DNA of 64,000 nucleotides from Dysgonomonas mossii (GCF_004569505.1 NZ_SPPK01000006.1:96883-160882), one strand, 5' to 3'; positions 1 through 9,240 are shown, numbered from the stretch's first letter. A program made the numbers and translations. The notes: a model not told the origin generated them from the sequence alone.

Positions 1-467
1 GAATAGAATTCTTTGGGCTTTTGCATAAGCAAGAAAGTTTCATAACCGGGATCAAGGACTGTTATTTCGTAAAGATCATCTAAATCAATCGGCTCATTAC
101 CTTTTGTCGTAATAAGAATAATACCATTAAAACGGTTAGAACATATCAGTGGAGGATTTTCTTTAAAAACTTCTATAGACTTTATGTCATCTAAACTAAG
201 AGTACTTAAACTATCTGACTCCATAACTATTCCATCCACAATAAAAAGAGGTGGAACAGAGTTTTTAATAGTAGGCATATCTATTATAATCCGAAAGCCT
301 CGCTCGAATGATGGACTTAAAATATCTAGTATAGCAGGGTAATTAAAAGACGATAAAATTGAAAGTGATTTCATTCTATTGTCTATTTTTATATCAGCCA
401 AAAGCCCCCCTTGTCCCAAACACAAACAAGGAATAATAAATGATAAAACAACTATTATTTTTTTCAT
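1..467 (-). CDS. Secreted protein with TonB-plug-like segment (partial, C-terminus outside window)
   Basis: The reading frame opens at an ATG on the minus strand (complement of 465-467) and runs off the left edge, giving about 155 residues. The first 20 residues (MKKIIVVLSFIIPCLCLGQG) form a signal peptide. Residues near 85-130 read PLFIVDGIVMES, then LDDIKSIEVFK, then NGIILITTK. This is the pattern of the plug domain of SusC-type TonB-dependent receptors (VDG, then a D-I-x-S-I-E-V motif, then NGVI.I.TK). No carboxypeptidase-like domain precedes it, so it may be a free-standing plug-like protein rather than a receptor. The function cannot be named from the visible part. Confidence 0.7.
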   Translation of the reverse strand, partial: MKKIIVVLSFIIPCLCLGQGGLLADIKIDNRMKSLSILSSFNYPAILDILSPSFERGFRIIIDMPTIKNSVPPLFIVDGIVMESDSLSTLSLDDIKSIEVFKENPPLICSNRFNGIILITTKGNEPIDLDDLYEITVLDPGYETFLLMQKPKEFY

Positions 468-518
468 AGCCACTCCGATTCAGATTACCTTCCTCAAATA
501 TAACTAATTACAATAAAT

Positions 519-555
519 AAAAAACAAAAGTAGCATGAATAAAATCCATGCTACT
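519..555 (-). terminator. Rho-independent terminator of the RelA/SpoT gene
   Basis: AGTAGCATG at 529-537 pairs perfectly with CATGCTACT at 547-555 around a 9-nt loop. Read on the minus strand the hairpin is followed by TTTTGTTTTTT. It lies 28 nt past the stop codon of the RSH gene and separates it from the next minus-strand gene. Confidence 0.75.
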
Positions 556-582
556 CTATATTTTGAAATAAAGAATGTCAAC

Positions 583-2793
583 TCACGCAAGGCGACTAAC
601 TTCCTTCACACCTTTCACTGTTTTCAATTTTTTTATCAGCCCGTTGAGCATATCTGTATTATTCAGCGTCACCGACATATTACCCTGAAACAGTCCATCA
701 TTCGAGTCGATGCTGATGGAGCGCATATTTATCCCTTGTTCTTTGGCTATAATAGAGGTCAAGTTGTTGATGATACCTATATCATCATTCCCTATTATCC
801 GCAGTGTAACAGTATAGGTAGAGCCCGATTTACCCGACCACTTGGCAGGAATCACACGATAAGCAAAACGCGAAAACATATCATGGGCATTGGGACAATT
901 TACTCGATGTATCTTTATTCCCTGTGAGGATACAAAGCCAAATATCTCGTCACCATATATTGGATTACAACATTTTGCCAACTTATAATCTACCCCTGTT
1001 AGATTTTGATCTATAATTAACTCCTCTTTGCTCGAAGAATCTTTCTTTGTTTCGGGAGTATATACAACGTAATTTTCGGCACTTATAGCCTCATGCTTAT
1101 CATGCTGTTCTGTTTCTTTTTTCTCTAGGTCAAGATATTGATCTATAACAGAATTGACATCAAGACTTTCTTCTGCTATCTTAATATAGAAGTCGGTGAT
1201 TGTCTTGAAACCAAGCTTTTTGATCAAACGCATCATTATCGACTCGTTGATCTCTATCTTCCTGTTCTTTACCCGGCGCTTGAGTTGCTCCTTGGCGATC
1301 TCTACCTGCTTATTCGCTTCTTCCTTGAGGCTTTGGCGTATTTTATTCTTCGCTTTCGAAGTAGTTACAAAATTGAGCCAGTCTTGCTTTGGCGACTGAT
1401 TTGGCGAAGTGAGGATCTCTATTTGATCTCCGTTCGACAATTTATGGCGGATAGAAACATTACGTCCATTCACTTTACCCGAAACACAGGTAGAACCAAT
1501 GCGAGAGTGTATCGAAAAAGCAAAGTCAAGCACTGTTGCCCCATTCGGCAGTTTATGCAAGTCTCCCTTTGGAGTAAATACATAGATCTCATCATCGTAG
1601 AGGTCGAGCTTAAAGTTCTCCAATTTCTCACCCGAATCAAGACTTTTATTTTCGAGCATTTCACGCAACCCGGTCAACCAGTCGTCCATCTTCGACTGAC
1701 TTTTCACACCTTTATACTTCCAGTGTGCTGCCAATCCACGCTCAGCAATCTCATCCATACGACGGGTACGTATCTGTACCTCTACCCAACGGGATTCATG
1801 TCCCATAACCGTGGTATGCAACGACTCGTAACCATTGCTTTTGGGAATAGAAAGCCAATCTTTCAGCCTTTTGGGATTCGGTGTATAAAGATCGGTTACA
1901 ATCGAATACGCCTGCCAACACTCAGGTTTTTCTTTATCTAAAGGGGAGTTTAAGACTATGCGAATAGCAAACAAGTCATAAATCGACTCAAAATCTATCT
2001 TTTGCTTTTTCAGCTTATTATTAATAGATGAGATAGACTTCACACGCCCCTTTATATCATACTTCAGCCCGGTCTCTTTCAGTCTGGCATCTATCGGTGC
2101 TATAAATTCGGCAATGTATTTATCACGTGAAGCTTTACTTTCACTTATTTTTTCTACAATATAGTCATAAGACTCTCTGTCGGTATATTTCAGATAAAGG
2201 TCTTCGAACTCCGTTTTTATATTATACAGCCCTAACTTGTGTGCCAATGGAGTATAAAGAAACGAAACTTCTACTGCCAATTGCAATCGATGCTGTTCGC
2301 TATACTTTTCGGCATTTCGGATACGATGGAGCCGGCTCGCTATTTTTATAAGAATTACCCGCATATCCTCGGCGAGCGTTATCAACAGCTTTATGTAATT
2401 GTCCGAAGCCATAGCCGACTCGTTCATTTCCAAAGCATTGATCTTCATCAACCCCGACACAATATTTGCTATATCTTTACCAAATATCGTAGATACTTCT
2501 TCCAGCGATATCGACTTGTGCATCACAGGACGATAGACTAATAAAGCCAGAATTGCAGCACTTTTCAGCCCAAGCTCTTCCATAAGAATAATAGATGAAC
2601 TCACTGTAAGGTCTGTAATACTACCAATCTTCTGATCTTTAGCATAGACTCCATCAGCCAATGCCTTCTTTATGACTTTCCTTATTTTCTCAAATTCATC
2701 AGGAGTGAGATTAGAATCCAACCCCTTCATCAATCTTTTGAATTTGGAATAAGTCAGGCCTTTATCGTTATATGTGGGGAAATTGTCATTCAT
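583..2793 (-). CDS. relA: Long RelA/SpoT homologue, (p)ppGpp synthetase with degenerate hydrolase domain
   Basis: A 736-residue RSH protein with the full long-RSH domain order. Residues 50-200 are a degenerate HD hydrolase domain. The synthetase domain spans about 245-380 (GRVKSISSINNK, PKSNGYESLHT, then RTRRMDEIAERGLAAHWKYK). A TGS domain lies at about 400-470, a conserved Cys region at about 620-665 (LAKCCNPIYGDEI) and a C-terminal ACT domain after that. In the hydrolase domain the HD pair is replaced by V86-Y87 and the usual KLADRLHN motif reads KIASRLHR with S153 for Asp, so hydrolysis is probably lost. The synthetase keeps RLKD (309-312), the RxKD form normally seen in bifunctional Rel/SpoT enzymes. 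It should make the alarmone during amino-acid starvation on ribosomes. A separate SpoT elsewhere in the genome is expected but not seen here. The relA symbol is used for the functional class. Confidence 0.93.
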   Translation of the reverse strand: MNDNFPTYNDKGLTYSKFKRLMKGLDSNLTPDEFEKIRKVIKKALADGVYAKDQKIGSITDLTVSSSIILMEELGLKSAAILALLVYRPVMHKSISLEEVSTIFGKDIANIVSGLMKINALEMNESAMASDNYIKLLITLAEDMRVILIKIASRLHRIRNAEKYSEQHRLQLAVEVSFLYTPLAHKLGLYNIKTEFEDLYLKYTDRESYDYIVEKISESKASRDKYIAEFIAPIDARLKETGLKYDIKGRVKSISSINNKLKKQKIDFESIYDLFAIRIVLNSPLDKEKPECWQAYSIVTDLYTPNPKRLKDWLSIPKSNGYESLHTTVMGHESRWVEVQIRTRRMDEIAERGLAAHWKYKGVKSQSKMDDWLTGLREMLENKSLDSGEKLENFKLDLYDDEIYVFTPKGDLHKLPNGATVLDFAFSIHSRIGSTCVSGKVNGRNVSIRHKLSNGDQIEILTSPNQSPKQDWLNFVTTSKAKNKIRQSLKEEANKQVEIAKEQLKRRVKNRKIEINESIMMRLIKKLGFKTITDFYIKIAEESLDVNSVIDQYLDLEKKETEQHDKHEAISAENYVVYTPETKKDSSSKEELIIDQNLTGVDYKLAKCCNPIYGDEIFGFVSSQGIKIHRVNCPNAHDMFSRFAYRVIPAKWSGKSGSTYTVTLRIIGNDDIGIINNLTSIIAKEQGINMRSISIDSNDGLFQGNMSVTLNNTDMLNGLIKKLKTVKGVKEVSRLA

Positions 2794-2893
2794 TTTCTCT
2801 ACAAAATATGAGTATATATAATTAAATTGACAAAGACAGGAAAAGATAAATCATATTAATCTCGTATCCGTTTGTAAAATTAACGCTTTTTTG

Positions 2894-2903
2894 AAAGTGA
2901 CAC
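2894..2903 (-). promoter_or_regulatory. Single GTGACA half-site upstream of the RSH gene
   Basis: AAAGTGACAC sits about 100 bp upstream of the RSH start codon, at a distance and orientation similar to the paired GTGACA sites in front of hlyD, rlmD and the sensor kinase gene. Only one half-site is present, so membership in the same set is uncertain. Confidence 0.25.
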
Positions 2904-2986
2904 GTCTTTTTTATAACAGATGTTTTAATTTTTTCATATTTAGAAACTTTATGCTTTTAGCAGACGTTTTAATGATCAAAGCATTT

Positions 2987-2994
2987 TAACTTTG
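2987..2994 (+). promoter_or_regulatory. Bacteroidota -7 promoter element (TAACTTTG)
   Basis: TAACTTTG matches the Bacteroidota -7 consensus TAnnTTTG and lies 79 bp before the start codon of the small membrane protein at 3074. No clear -33 TTTG box is visible at 19-21 bp upstream. Confidence 0.5.
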
Positions 2995-3073
2995 CTTATG
3001 TTAAATAAACAACCTTGTTTCTCTAGAATAGAAACGGTATAGATTTCAAAAAAACAATTTATATAAAGCTAAG

Positions 3074-3688
3074 ATGAAGGCAAACGATTACGCTAAACTC
3101 GAGAAAGATTATGACTTCAAAAGGCATTACTTTAATAACACATTCTGGTGGAAAACACTACTGATGGTGCCACCTATATGTTTCTTGTTTGTCGGACTTG
3201 TAGGAATAATATACTTGTTCAATAGTGACATGCTCGTATCGTGGTATATTATCCCTTACCTTTTTTTGTTCACTGTTGGCACTATTTGGCTAAAAGCCCT
3301 GAAAAGGCACATATTGAAAGCTGCAATGACTACAGAAGGGGCTTTTCATATTTGTCTTGCCACACTATTGGGAGACAAAGGTGACTACACTTATGCCGCA
3401 TTTGCAAACAATACACGCCGACATGATAAATACTATATCACAAATCTGGTAAAAGAAATATCTCTTCACGACCTCTTGGCCAAGCATGAAGTGTCTTTCA
3501 AAAAAGAAGCTATTCTTATACATGACGAAGAAAGTGACAGTGATATATATGTAAAAGCCTATCCTAAAAAAGAAATAAACAAACGGAATGCAGGATGGAG
3601 CTTAAGCGAGGGTTATTTTCCGGTGTTATATATAAACGACAAAAATGTTCCGATAATAAGAAGAAAAGATTTAGTGAGGAAATCATAA
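3074..3688 (+). CDS. Membrane protein of unknown function with two transmembrane helices
   Basis: This 204-residue protein has a short charged N-terminus, two hydrophobic helices at about residues 29-50 and 57-75, and a cytoplasmic tail of about 125 residues with many Lys, Asp and Glu. The tail shows no motif that I recognise. It is transcribed divergently from the RSH gene, has its own TAnnTTTG box, and is followed 74 bp later by the PLP enzyme gene, which has its own promoter box, so it looks monocistronic. I do not know the function. Confidence 0.75.
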   Translation: MKANDYAKLEKDYDFKRHYFNNTFWWKTLLMVPPICFLFVGLVGIIYLFNSDMLVSWYIIPYLFLFTVGTIWLKALKRHILKAAMTTEGAFHICLATLLGDKGDYTYAAFANNTRRHDKYYITNLVKEISLHDLLAKHEVSFKKEAILIHDEESDSDIYVKAYPKKEINKRNAGWSLSEGYFPVLYINDKNVPIIRRKDLVRKS

Positions 3689-3726
3689 TTCAATTTCATC
3701 TTAACAGGATTTTCACAAGTCTTTTA

Positions 3727-3734
3727 TACCTTTG
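3727..3734 (+). promoter_or_regulatory. -7 promoter element (TACCTTTG) of the PLP enzyme gene
   Basis: TACCTTTG matches TAnnTTTG and lies 28 bp before the ATG at 3763, giving a very short leader. That leaves no room for a riboswitch in front of this sulfur-amino-acid gene. Confidence 0.6.
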
Positions 3735-3762
3735 ACACTCAAAATATCAAAGAACATAATTC

Positions 3763-5025
3763 ATGGTTGAAAAAGACTCCAAAAACAAGAAATTTTCCAC
3801 CCGCATTATCAGTGAAAAATTTTTCAAAAAAGATGTGCATGGTGCAATATCTATGCCTATTTATCGCAATGCTGCCTTCGAGTTTGCCGACTCTGAAAGT
3901 ATAGCGGCTGCTTTTCAGTATAAAGAAGAGATCCCTTCACACACATATACACGCATAACGAACCCGTCTGTAGAAAATCTGGAACGAAAGATTAAAACAG
4001 CATCGGCAGCAGAAAACGTAATGATGGTAGCATCAGGAATGGCCTCAATCTCGAATACTTTCCTTACCATTGCTTATGCCGGAAGTAACATTGTAACATC
4101 ACCTCACTTGTTTGGCAATACATTTTCACTATTTAAATTTACCCTTGCGGCATTCGGAGTTGAAGTGCGCTTTGTAAACACCGACAATCTGGAAGAGATA
4201 GCGTCAGCTATAGACGAAAATACATGTGCCTTCTTTTGCGAATTAATTACTAACCCGCATTTAGAGATCGCCAATCTCCCCGAAATATCAAAGATATTGA
4301 GAGCTAGAAATGTACCTATGATCGTTGATAGCACTATTATTCCTTGGTGTGGCTTCGATGCCAGAAAAGCAGGTGTAGATATTGAGGTCGTTTCTACTAC
4401 AAAATATATATCAGGTGGAGCTACGAGTATTGGAGGAGCAATCCTCGATTACGGTACGTTCGACTGGACGCACAACAAGCGTTTAGCTAATGTAGCAAAA
4501 ACAGAAGGTGTATCTCAGTTCTCATTTAAGTTGAAACGTGAGATAGCCCGCAACATAGGGGCTGCAATGGACCCAGATACGGCCTACCAACAATCGCTAG
4601 GTATGGAAACGCTGGAATTACGTTTCGAAAAAATGTCTGAAACGGCACATGAATTGGCGCAATTCCTCTCAGAACTGCCGGATGTTGTGAAAGTAGGTTA
4701 TCCAAAATTAACCGGCTCTGCATATAAAAAGATATCGGATTCCCTGTTTGTTGGTAATCCGGGTGCTATGCTGACATTTAGCCTGAAAGACAAAAAAGCT
4801 TGTTACGACTTCATGGATAAACTTTGTATTATCCGCAGAGCAACAAACTTGTTCGATAATAAAACATTAATTATACACCCCGACTCAACCATCTATGGCA
4901 CATTTACACCCGAGATGAAGGAGATAATGGGTATAGAAAGTAATCTTATGCGCCTCTCTGTAGGTCTCGAAGATCCGGATGACCTTAAAGCTGACATATT
5001 GCAAGCTTTAGGTAAACAAAACTAA
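3763..5025 (+). CDS. Cys/Met metabolism PLP enzyme (O-acetylhomoserine sulfhydrylase / gamma-lyase family)
   Basis: A 420-residue member of the fold-type I trans-sulfuration family. Visible signatures are YTRITNPS (62-69), the SGM loop after the first strands (VASGMAS, about 89-95), the aspartate that contacts the pyridine nitrogen (VDST, about 188-191), and STTKYISGGAT with K214 as the Schiff-base lysine. Family members make homocysteine from O-acetylhomoserine and sulfide, or cleave methionine, cystathionine or homocysteine. Sequence alone does not separate MetY from methionine gamma-lyase here. The length and the long N-terminal arm fit O-acetylhomoserine aminocarboxypropyltransferase best. 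It has its own promoter box and stands alone, so context does not decide the substrate. Confidence 0.88.
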   Translation: MVEKDSKNKKFSTRIISEKFFKKDVHGAISMPIYRNAAFEFADSESIAAAFQYKEEIPSHTYTRITNPSVENLERKIKTASAAENVMMVASGMASISNTFLTIAYAGSNIVTSPHLFGNTFSLFKFTLAAFGVEVRFVNTDNLEEIASAIDENTCAFFCELITNPHLEIANLPEISKILRARNVPMIVDSTIIPWCGFDARKAGVDIEVVSTTKYISGGATSIGGAILDYGTFDWTHNKRLANVAKTEGVSQFSFKLKREIARNIGAAMDPDTAYQQSLGMETLELRFEKMSETAHELAQFLSELPDVVKVGYPKLTGSAYKKISDSLFVGNPGAMLTFSLKDKKACYDFMDKLCIIRRATNLFDNKTLIIHPDSTIYGTFTPEMKEIMGIESNLMRLSVGLEDPDDLKADILQALGKQN

Positions 5026-5073
5026 TCTTGATTTTTAATTGTTATAAGATTATATCATTCAAAGAAAAAGTAG

Positions 5074-5081
5074 TACTTTTG
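5074..5081 (+). promoter_or_regulatory. -7 promoter element (TACTTTTG) of aroQ
   Basis: TACTTTTG matches TAnnTTTG and lies 49 bp before the aroQ ATG. A recognisable -33 box is not present. Confidence 0.5.
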
Positions 5082-5130
5082 TGCTCTGATTATGCGAAAC
5101 GCAAATAATTGGGGCTAAATAGCTGATATA

Positions 5131-5559
5131 ATGAAGATATTGATACTAAATGGACCAAATTTGAACCTGTTGGGAAAACGTGAACCGGAAGTTTACGGGA
5201 ACATTTCTTTCGAAAATTATTTTACCCAATTGCAACAAAACTATCCAGATTGCGAATTATCTTATTTTCAGTCCAATCACGAAGGAGCTATTATAGACAA
5301 AATACATGAAACCGGATTTACATACGATGGCATTGTGCTCAATGCGGGAGCATATACGCATACTTCCATTGCCATACATGATGCCATAAAGGCTGTAACA
5401 ACTCCGGTAGTTGAGGTGCATATCTCAAACATTCATACCCGTGAGAATTTCCGACACAAATCAATGATCGCTGCAGCCTGCAAAGGTTCTGTCGTTGGGT
5501 TAGGTCTGTTATCATACGAATTTGCTATCGACTATTTTCTGAAAGCAAAGAAGATATAA
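5131..5559 (+). CDS. aroQ: 3-dehydroquinate dehydratase, type II
   Basis: At 142 residues this has the usual length of type II dehydroquinases, which remove water from 3-dehydroquinate in the shikimate pathway as cytosolic dodecamers. All family blocks are present: ILNGPNLNLLGKREPEVYG with catalytic Y22, FQSNHEGAIID (46-56), NAGAYTHTSIAIHDA (71-85), and VEVHISNIHTRE with catalytic H97. The protein is complete. pyk follows 52 bp downstream. A weak imperfect hairpin around 5558-5580 may separate them, but read-through is likely. Confidence 0.96.
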   Translation: MKILILNGPNLNLLGKREPEVYGNISFENYFTQLQQNYPDCELSYFQSNHEGAIIDKIHETGFTYDGIVLNAGAYTHTSIAIHDAIKAVTTPVVEVHISNIHTRENFRHKSMIAAACKGSVVGLGLLSYEFAIDYFLKAKKI

Positions 5560-5611
5560 GATTGCAAGTGCAAATCTTTTAAAGAACTATATATTAAATA
5601 AAATTCCATTT

Positions 5612-7078
5612 ATGACTCAGAAAAAAACGAAAATTGTAGCTACAATTTCAGACATGCGTTGTGATGTTGATTTTATTCGTGCATTATATAACGAAGGGAT
5701 CAATGTTGTAAGGATGAACTCTGCCCACATGACAGAAGAAGGGTTTATCAAAGTAATGACTAATGTACGTGCCGTATCTTCACACATTGGTATTATGATG
5801 GATACTAAAGGACCGGAAATACGTACAACAGCTACAGCTTCAGGAGAAAAAATAGTTGTTAAAACCGGAGACAAAATCAAAGTTATCGGTGATATCAATA
5901 TCCTATCTACTCCCGAGCAAGTTTCACTTTCATATCCAAGCATTATAGAAGACGTGCCGGTAGGCAGCACACTATTGATTGACGACGGAGAAACTGCACT
6001 AAAAGTAATCGACAAAACTGCAGAATATCTACTTTGCGAAGTACAAAACGATGGTACAATCGGTAGCCGCAAGAGCGTTAATATCCCTGGAGTAAAAGTA
6101 AACCTTCCTTCAATTACAGCAAAAGACAGAAGAAGCATTGAAATCGCTATCAAAAACAAAGCTGACTTCATCGCTCACTCTTTTGTAAGACATAAACAAG
6201 ACGTATTAGACGTACAAAAGATTTTGGACGAATACAACAGCCCAATCAAAATCATCGCTAAGATTGAAAACCAAGAAGGTGTTGACAATATCGACGAAAT
6301 CTACGAAACAGCTTATGGCGTGATGGTAGCTCGTGGCGACCTTGGTATTGAAGTTCCACAAGAAAAAATACCTGGAATCCAACGTTTGCTTATCCGTAAA
6401 GCCGTAGAATATAAAAAACCGGTTATCGTAGCAACTCAAATGTTGCACACAATGATCGAAAATCCACGTCCTACTCGTGCAGAGGTTACAGATATTGCAA
6501 ATGCAGTATATTATGGAACAGATGCAGTGATGCTTAGTGGAGAAACTGCTTATGGTAAATATCCGATCGAGGCTGTTCGCGCTATGGCTCAAATTGCTGC
6601 TGCTGCCGAACAATCTAAATTAGAAGAAAAAGCAATGCCGGTTCCTTTCAAAGATAGAGAATACGGAAGAACATCATTCCTAGCTAAGCAAGCTGTTAAA
6701 TCTTGCAACCAACTAGGGGTGAAAGCTATTGTTACAGACAGTATGACCGGACGTACAGCACGTACTCTTGCCGCATTCCGCAGCAAATGTCCTGTATATG
6801 CATTCTGCAACAAAGAAGAAGTTGCTCGCTGGTTATCTTTGAGTTACGGTGTAGATCCTCACTTCCAAGAAGATGCTGGTCTTACTAAAAACCACAAAGA
6901 ATATTTCGTTAGAGCATTAAACCAACTTCAATTAGACGGAGTATTAAGCTCAGGTGACTATGTTACTTATTTGAGTGGAACTTTCTCTGATGGTAAAGGT
7001 GGAACATCTTTCCTTGAAATCGAAAAAGTTGGTGCTGTAATGGAACAAGGTGAGAAATTTTTCGTTCCTGTAGACTAA
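5612..7078 (+). CDS. pyk: Pyruvate kinase
   Basis: A 488-residue enzyme that makes pyruvate and ATP from phosphoenolpyruvate and ADP in glycolysis. Motifs in order are MDTKGPEIRT (63-72), the active-site IIAKIENQEG with K217, VMVARGDLGIEVP (238-249), and the long block ATQMLHTMIENPRPTRAE followed by DAVMLSGETAYGKYP. The N-terminus reads TISDMRCDVDF instead of the common TIGPAS form, which matches pyruvate kinases of Bacteroides as I know them. The C-terminal alpha/beta regulatory domain is present (370-488). A strong terminator follows directly. Confidence 0.96.
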   Translation: MTQKKTKIVATISDMRCDVDFIRALYNEGINVVRMNSAHMTEEGFIKVMTNVRAVSSHIGIMMDTKGPEIRTTATASGEKIVVKTGDKIKVIGDINILSTPEQVSLSYPSIIEDVPVGSTLLIDDGETALKVIDKTAEYLLCEVQNDGTIGSRKSVNIPGVKVNLPSITAKDRRSIEIAIKNKADFIAHSFVRHKQDVLDVQKILDEYNSPIKIIAKIENQEGVDNIDEIYETAYGVMVARGDLGIEVPQEKIPGIQRLLIRKAVEYKKPVIVATQMLHTMIENPRPTRAEVTDIANAVYYGTDAVMLSGETAYGKYPIEAVRAMAQIAAAAEQSKLEEKAMPVPFKDREYGRTSFLAKQAVKSCNQLGVKAIVTDSMTGRTARTLAAFRSKCPVYAFCNKEEVARWLSLSYGVDPHFQEDAGLTKNHKEYFVRALNQLQLDGVLSSGDYVTYLSGTFSDGKGGTSFLEIEKVGAVMEQGEKFFVPVD

Positions 7079-7101
7079 TCGAACTTAAAATTTATTTATA
7101 T

Positions 7102-7130
7102 AAAAGGGTGCTTCCAAAAGCACCCTTTTT
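7102..7130 (+). terminator. Rho-independent terminator of pyk
   Basis: AAAAGGGTGCT (7102-7112) pairs perfectly with AGCACCCTTTT (7119-7129) around a 6-nt loop, and a T-run follows. Confidence 0.9.
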
Positions 7131-7259
7131 ATTTTGCACCTGTTGACTCTTCCTAAAATAGCTTAATATAAAAACCATTAATCTCGAAAACAATGAGAAA
7201 TCATGTATATTTGAAACCGGACAAACGCAATACTAACAAAATAGACAAAGGCCCACAAA

Positions 7260-8846
7260 ATGAAAATCCATATTTTATTATTTATTCTCCTTCTTTCACC
7301 GATCGTTTATATCATTGGGCAAAATCATGATATTAATAAAATACTAAAAGAATTAGATGATGCTTTTGACAATCAAAACAAATATGACCAATTAAAAGAA
7401 GAACGTTTGAGCGAATTAAAAAAGAAAGTCAACCTAACCCAATCTCTAGAAAAACAATACGATATAAATAAGATTATAGTAAATGAATATAATACGTACA
7501 TAAGTGATTCTGCAATTTTTTATGCTGCTAGAAATGTAGAGATATCTAAAGCGCTAAACAAAAAACGAGATGAAGATGAATCCCAGATATTACTTGCCAG
7601 AACATATGCCCGTGGGGGACTTTTTACTCAAGCAGAGGAAATATTAAAATCGATAAAAGTAAAAAAGTTACCTGATGATTTACGAGAAAAATATTATTCA
7701 GCCTATGCCCGTTCATATGAAGCATTGATAGATCATATAAATAATGAAAAGTACTCCGCTAGGTATGAAAAAAAGATGATCGCTTTTTTGGATTCTGCAC
7801 GTCAAATATATTCAAAAGATAAAAATGACATCATTGATTATGTTTATATTGACTATTGGGAGAAGAAAACCGGACACCTTGAGCATCTATTAACTCTTCT
7901 ACCAACATTAAATCCCGAGTCTCAAGATTATGCTATTATCTCTACTCTTATAGGAATAGAGTATTGGGAACGTGGTGATAATCTAGAACTGCCAATAATG
8001 TATTTAGCCCAAGCTTCTCTGGTGAATATCAAGTCTGCAATCAAAGATCCAATAATACTAATGAACCTAGCCCTCTTGCTTCATGAAACTAACGATTCGG
8101 AGAGAGCTTATAAAATCGCAAAAAAAGCACTTAACGATGCAAATTTTTACAATTCAAAACATCGTAACAAAATCATATTAGAAACCTTTCCGATAATAGA
8201 AGAAACGTATCAAAACAAAATAATAGAACAAAGACAACATTTAACAATGTACCTTATTATTATGATAGCATTTGCTATCGGACTTCTTTTTACATGCCTT
8301 TGCGTATACAGACAAATTCGTATTATTAAAAAGAATCGGAAGCAACTAAAACTACTTAATGATAGTTTGGATAAAGCGAACAATATCAAAGAAGAATATA
8401 TTGGATACTTTTTGAAACAATACTCGATTTATATAGAAAAACTGGAAGAATTTAAACAATCTGTATACCGAAAGATCAAAGCAGGCCAAACAAATGACTT
8501 ATTGGCAACAATGTCAGTATCAACAAATACAAAAAAAGAAATAGAAGAATTATATAGCAATTTTGATATGGCTTTCCTTAATATCTACCCAAGTTTTGTA
8601 AATGAAATTAATGCCCTGCTAAAAGAAGAAGAACGATATAAATTAAAGTCAAATGAATTAAATACAGAGTTACGAATATTTGCTCTTATACGCCTCGGAA
8701 TAACAGATAATAAACATATCGCATCTTTTCTTCGCTATTCTATGCAAACGATATACAACTACAGGAGTAAAGTCAAAGCAAAAGCTTTGGCTGATAATGA
8801 AAATTTTGAAGAAAAAATAAAAAACATAGGTACTATCATAAAATAA
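7260..8846 (+). CDS. Membrane-anchored TPR regulator with C-terminal HTH (DUF6377-like)
   Basis: This 528-residue protein has a signal peptide or first membrane segment (residues 1-21), then about 300 residues of helical TPR-like repeats predicted to lie in the periplasm. A membrane helix at about 327-349 is followed by a coiled-coil stretch and a C-terminal helix-turn-helix at about 471-510 (IFALIRLGITDNKHIASFL, then TIYNYRSKVKAKA). The layout is that of Bacteroidota regulators of the DUF6377 type, which sense something outside the inner membrane and bind DNA with a LuxR-like tail. It sits directly upstream of two secreted-protein genes and is the obvious candidate to control them; that link is inference. 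Confidence 0.85.
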   Translation: MKIHILLFILLLSPIVYIIGQNHDINKILKELDDAFDNQNKYDQLKEERLSELKKKVNLTQSLEKQYDINKIIVNEYNTYISDSAIFYAARNVEISKALNKKRDEDESQILLARTYARGGLFTQAEEILKSIKVKKLPDDLREKYYSAYARSYEALIDHINNEKYSARYEKKMIAFLDSARQIYSKDKNDIIDYVYIDYWEKKTGHLEHLLTLLPTLNPESQDYAIISTLIGIEYWERGDNLELPIMYLAQASLVNIKSAIKDPIILMNLALLLHETNDSERAYKIAKKALNDANFYNSKHRNKIILETFPIIEETYQNKIIEQRQHLTMYLIIMIAFAIGLLFTCLCVYRQIRIIKKNRKQLKLLNDSLDKANNIKEEYIGYFLKQYSIYIEKLEEFKQSVYRKIKAGQTNDLLATMSVSTNTKKEIEELYSNFDMAFLNIYPSFVNEINALLKEEERYKLKSNELNTELRIFALIRLGITDNKHIASFLRYSMQTIYNYRSKVKAKALADNENFEEKIKNIGTIIK

Positions 8847-9240
8847 CTTTACTTTAAGCACAATTCTAAAAACACACTACACACTAATATACAAATAGTT
8901 GACATCAAATAAAGAGAAAAAACATTTACCAAAGAACTACTTAATATAAAAAAGAGCGCTTAGCGAGTATTGTAGAACTTACCTTTGCAGTCAAACAATT
9001 AAACTTACAAATACACTTTTTTACTACACTAAGAGAAATTGCTAAAATGTAATCTATCCGAGTAAAATTTATCTGGAATATAATTTTATATGTTCATTGC
9101 TTGTAGAAATTTTACTTGTAAGATTCTTTACAGATATTCTTCTTTACGAATAATCTTTACCAGAAAAGATATTCTTTCAGAAAATCGCAAACTACAAATG
9201 AATAAATGCAGTAAGAGTTCCTAAATTCATTTTTATCATT
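8847..9240 (+). promoter_or_regulatory. Gene-free leader region with promoter box and short repeats
   Basis: This 394-bp stretch carries no gene. TACCTTTG at 8980-8987 matches the -7 consensus and would give an untranslated leader of about 245 nt before the ATG at 9241. The leader contains a 10-bp perfect inverted repeat (AGTAAAATTT at 9061-9070, AAATTTTACT at 9107-9116). It also has three copies of TCTTTAC (9125-9131, 9141-9147, 9154-9160) and two copies of AGATATTCTT (9132-9141, 9168-9177). These may be protein-binding or RNA structure elements. Confidence 0.45.

Noticed and set aside
1138..1941. A 267-codon open frame on the plus strand inside the RSH gene
   Set aside because: It lies antisense within a well-supported gene, has no family pattern and arises from codon bias of the real gene.
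3689..3762. SAM or other riboswitch in front of the sulfur-amino-acid PLP enzyme
   Set aside because: The -7 box lies 28 bp from the ATG, leaving no room for an aptamer.
5617..6171. A 184-codon minus-strand frame inside pyk
   Set aside because: Antisense shadow of pyruvate kinase; no signal or family features.
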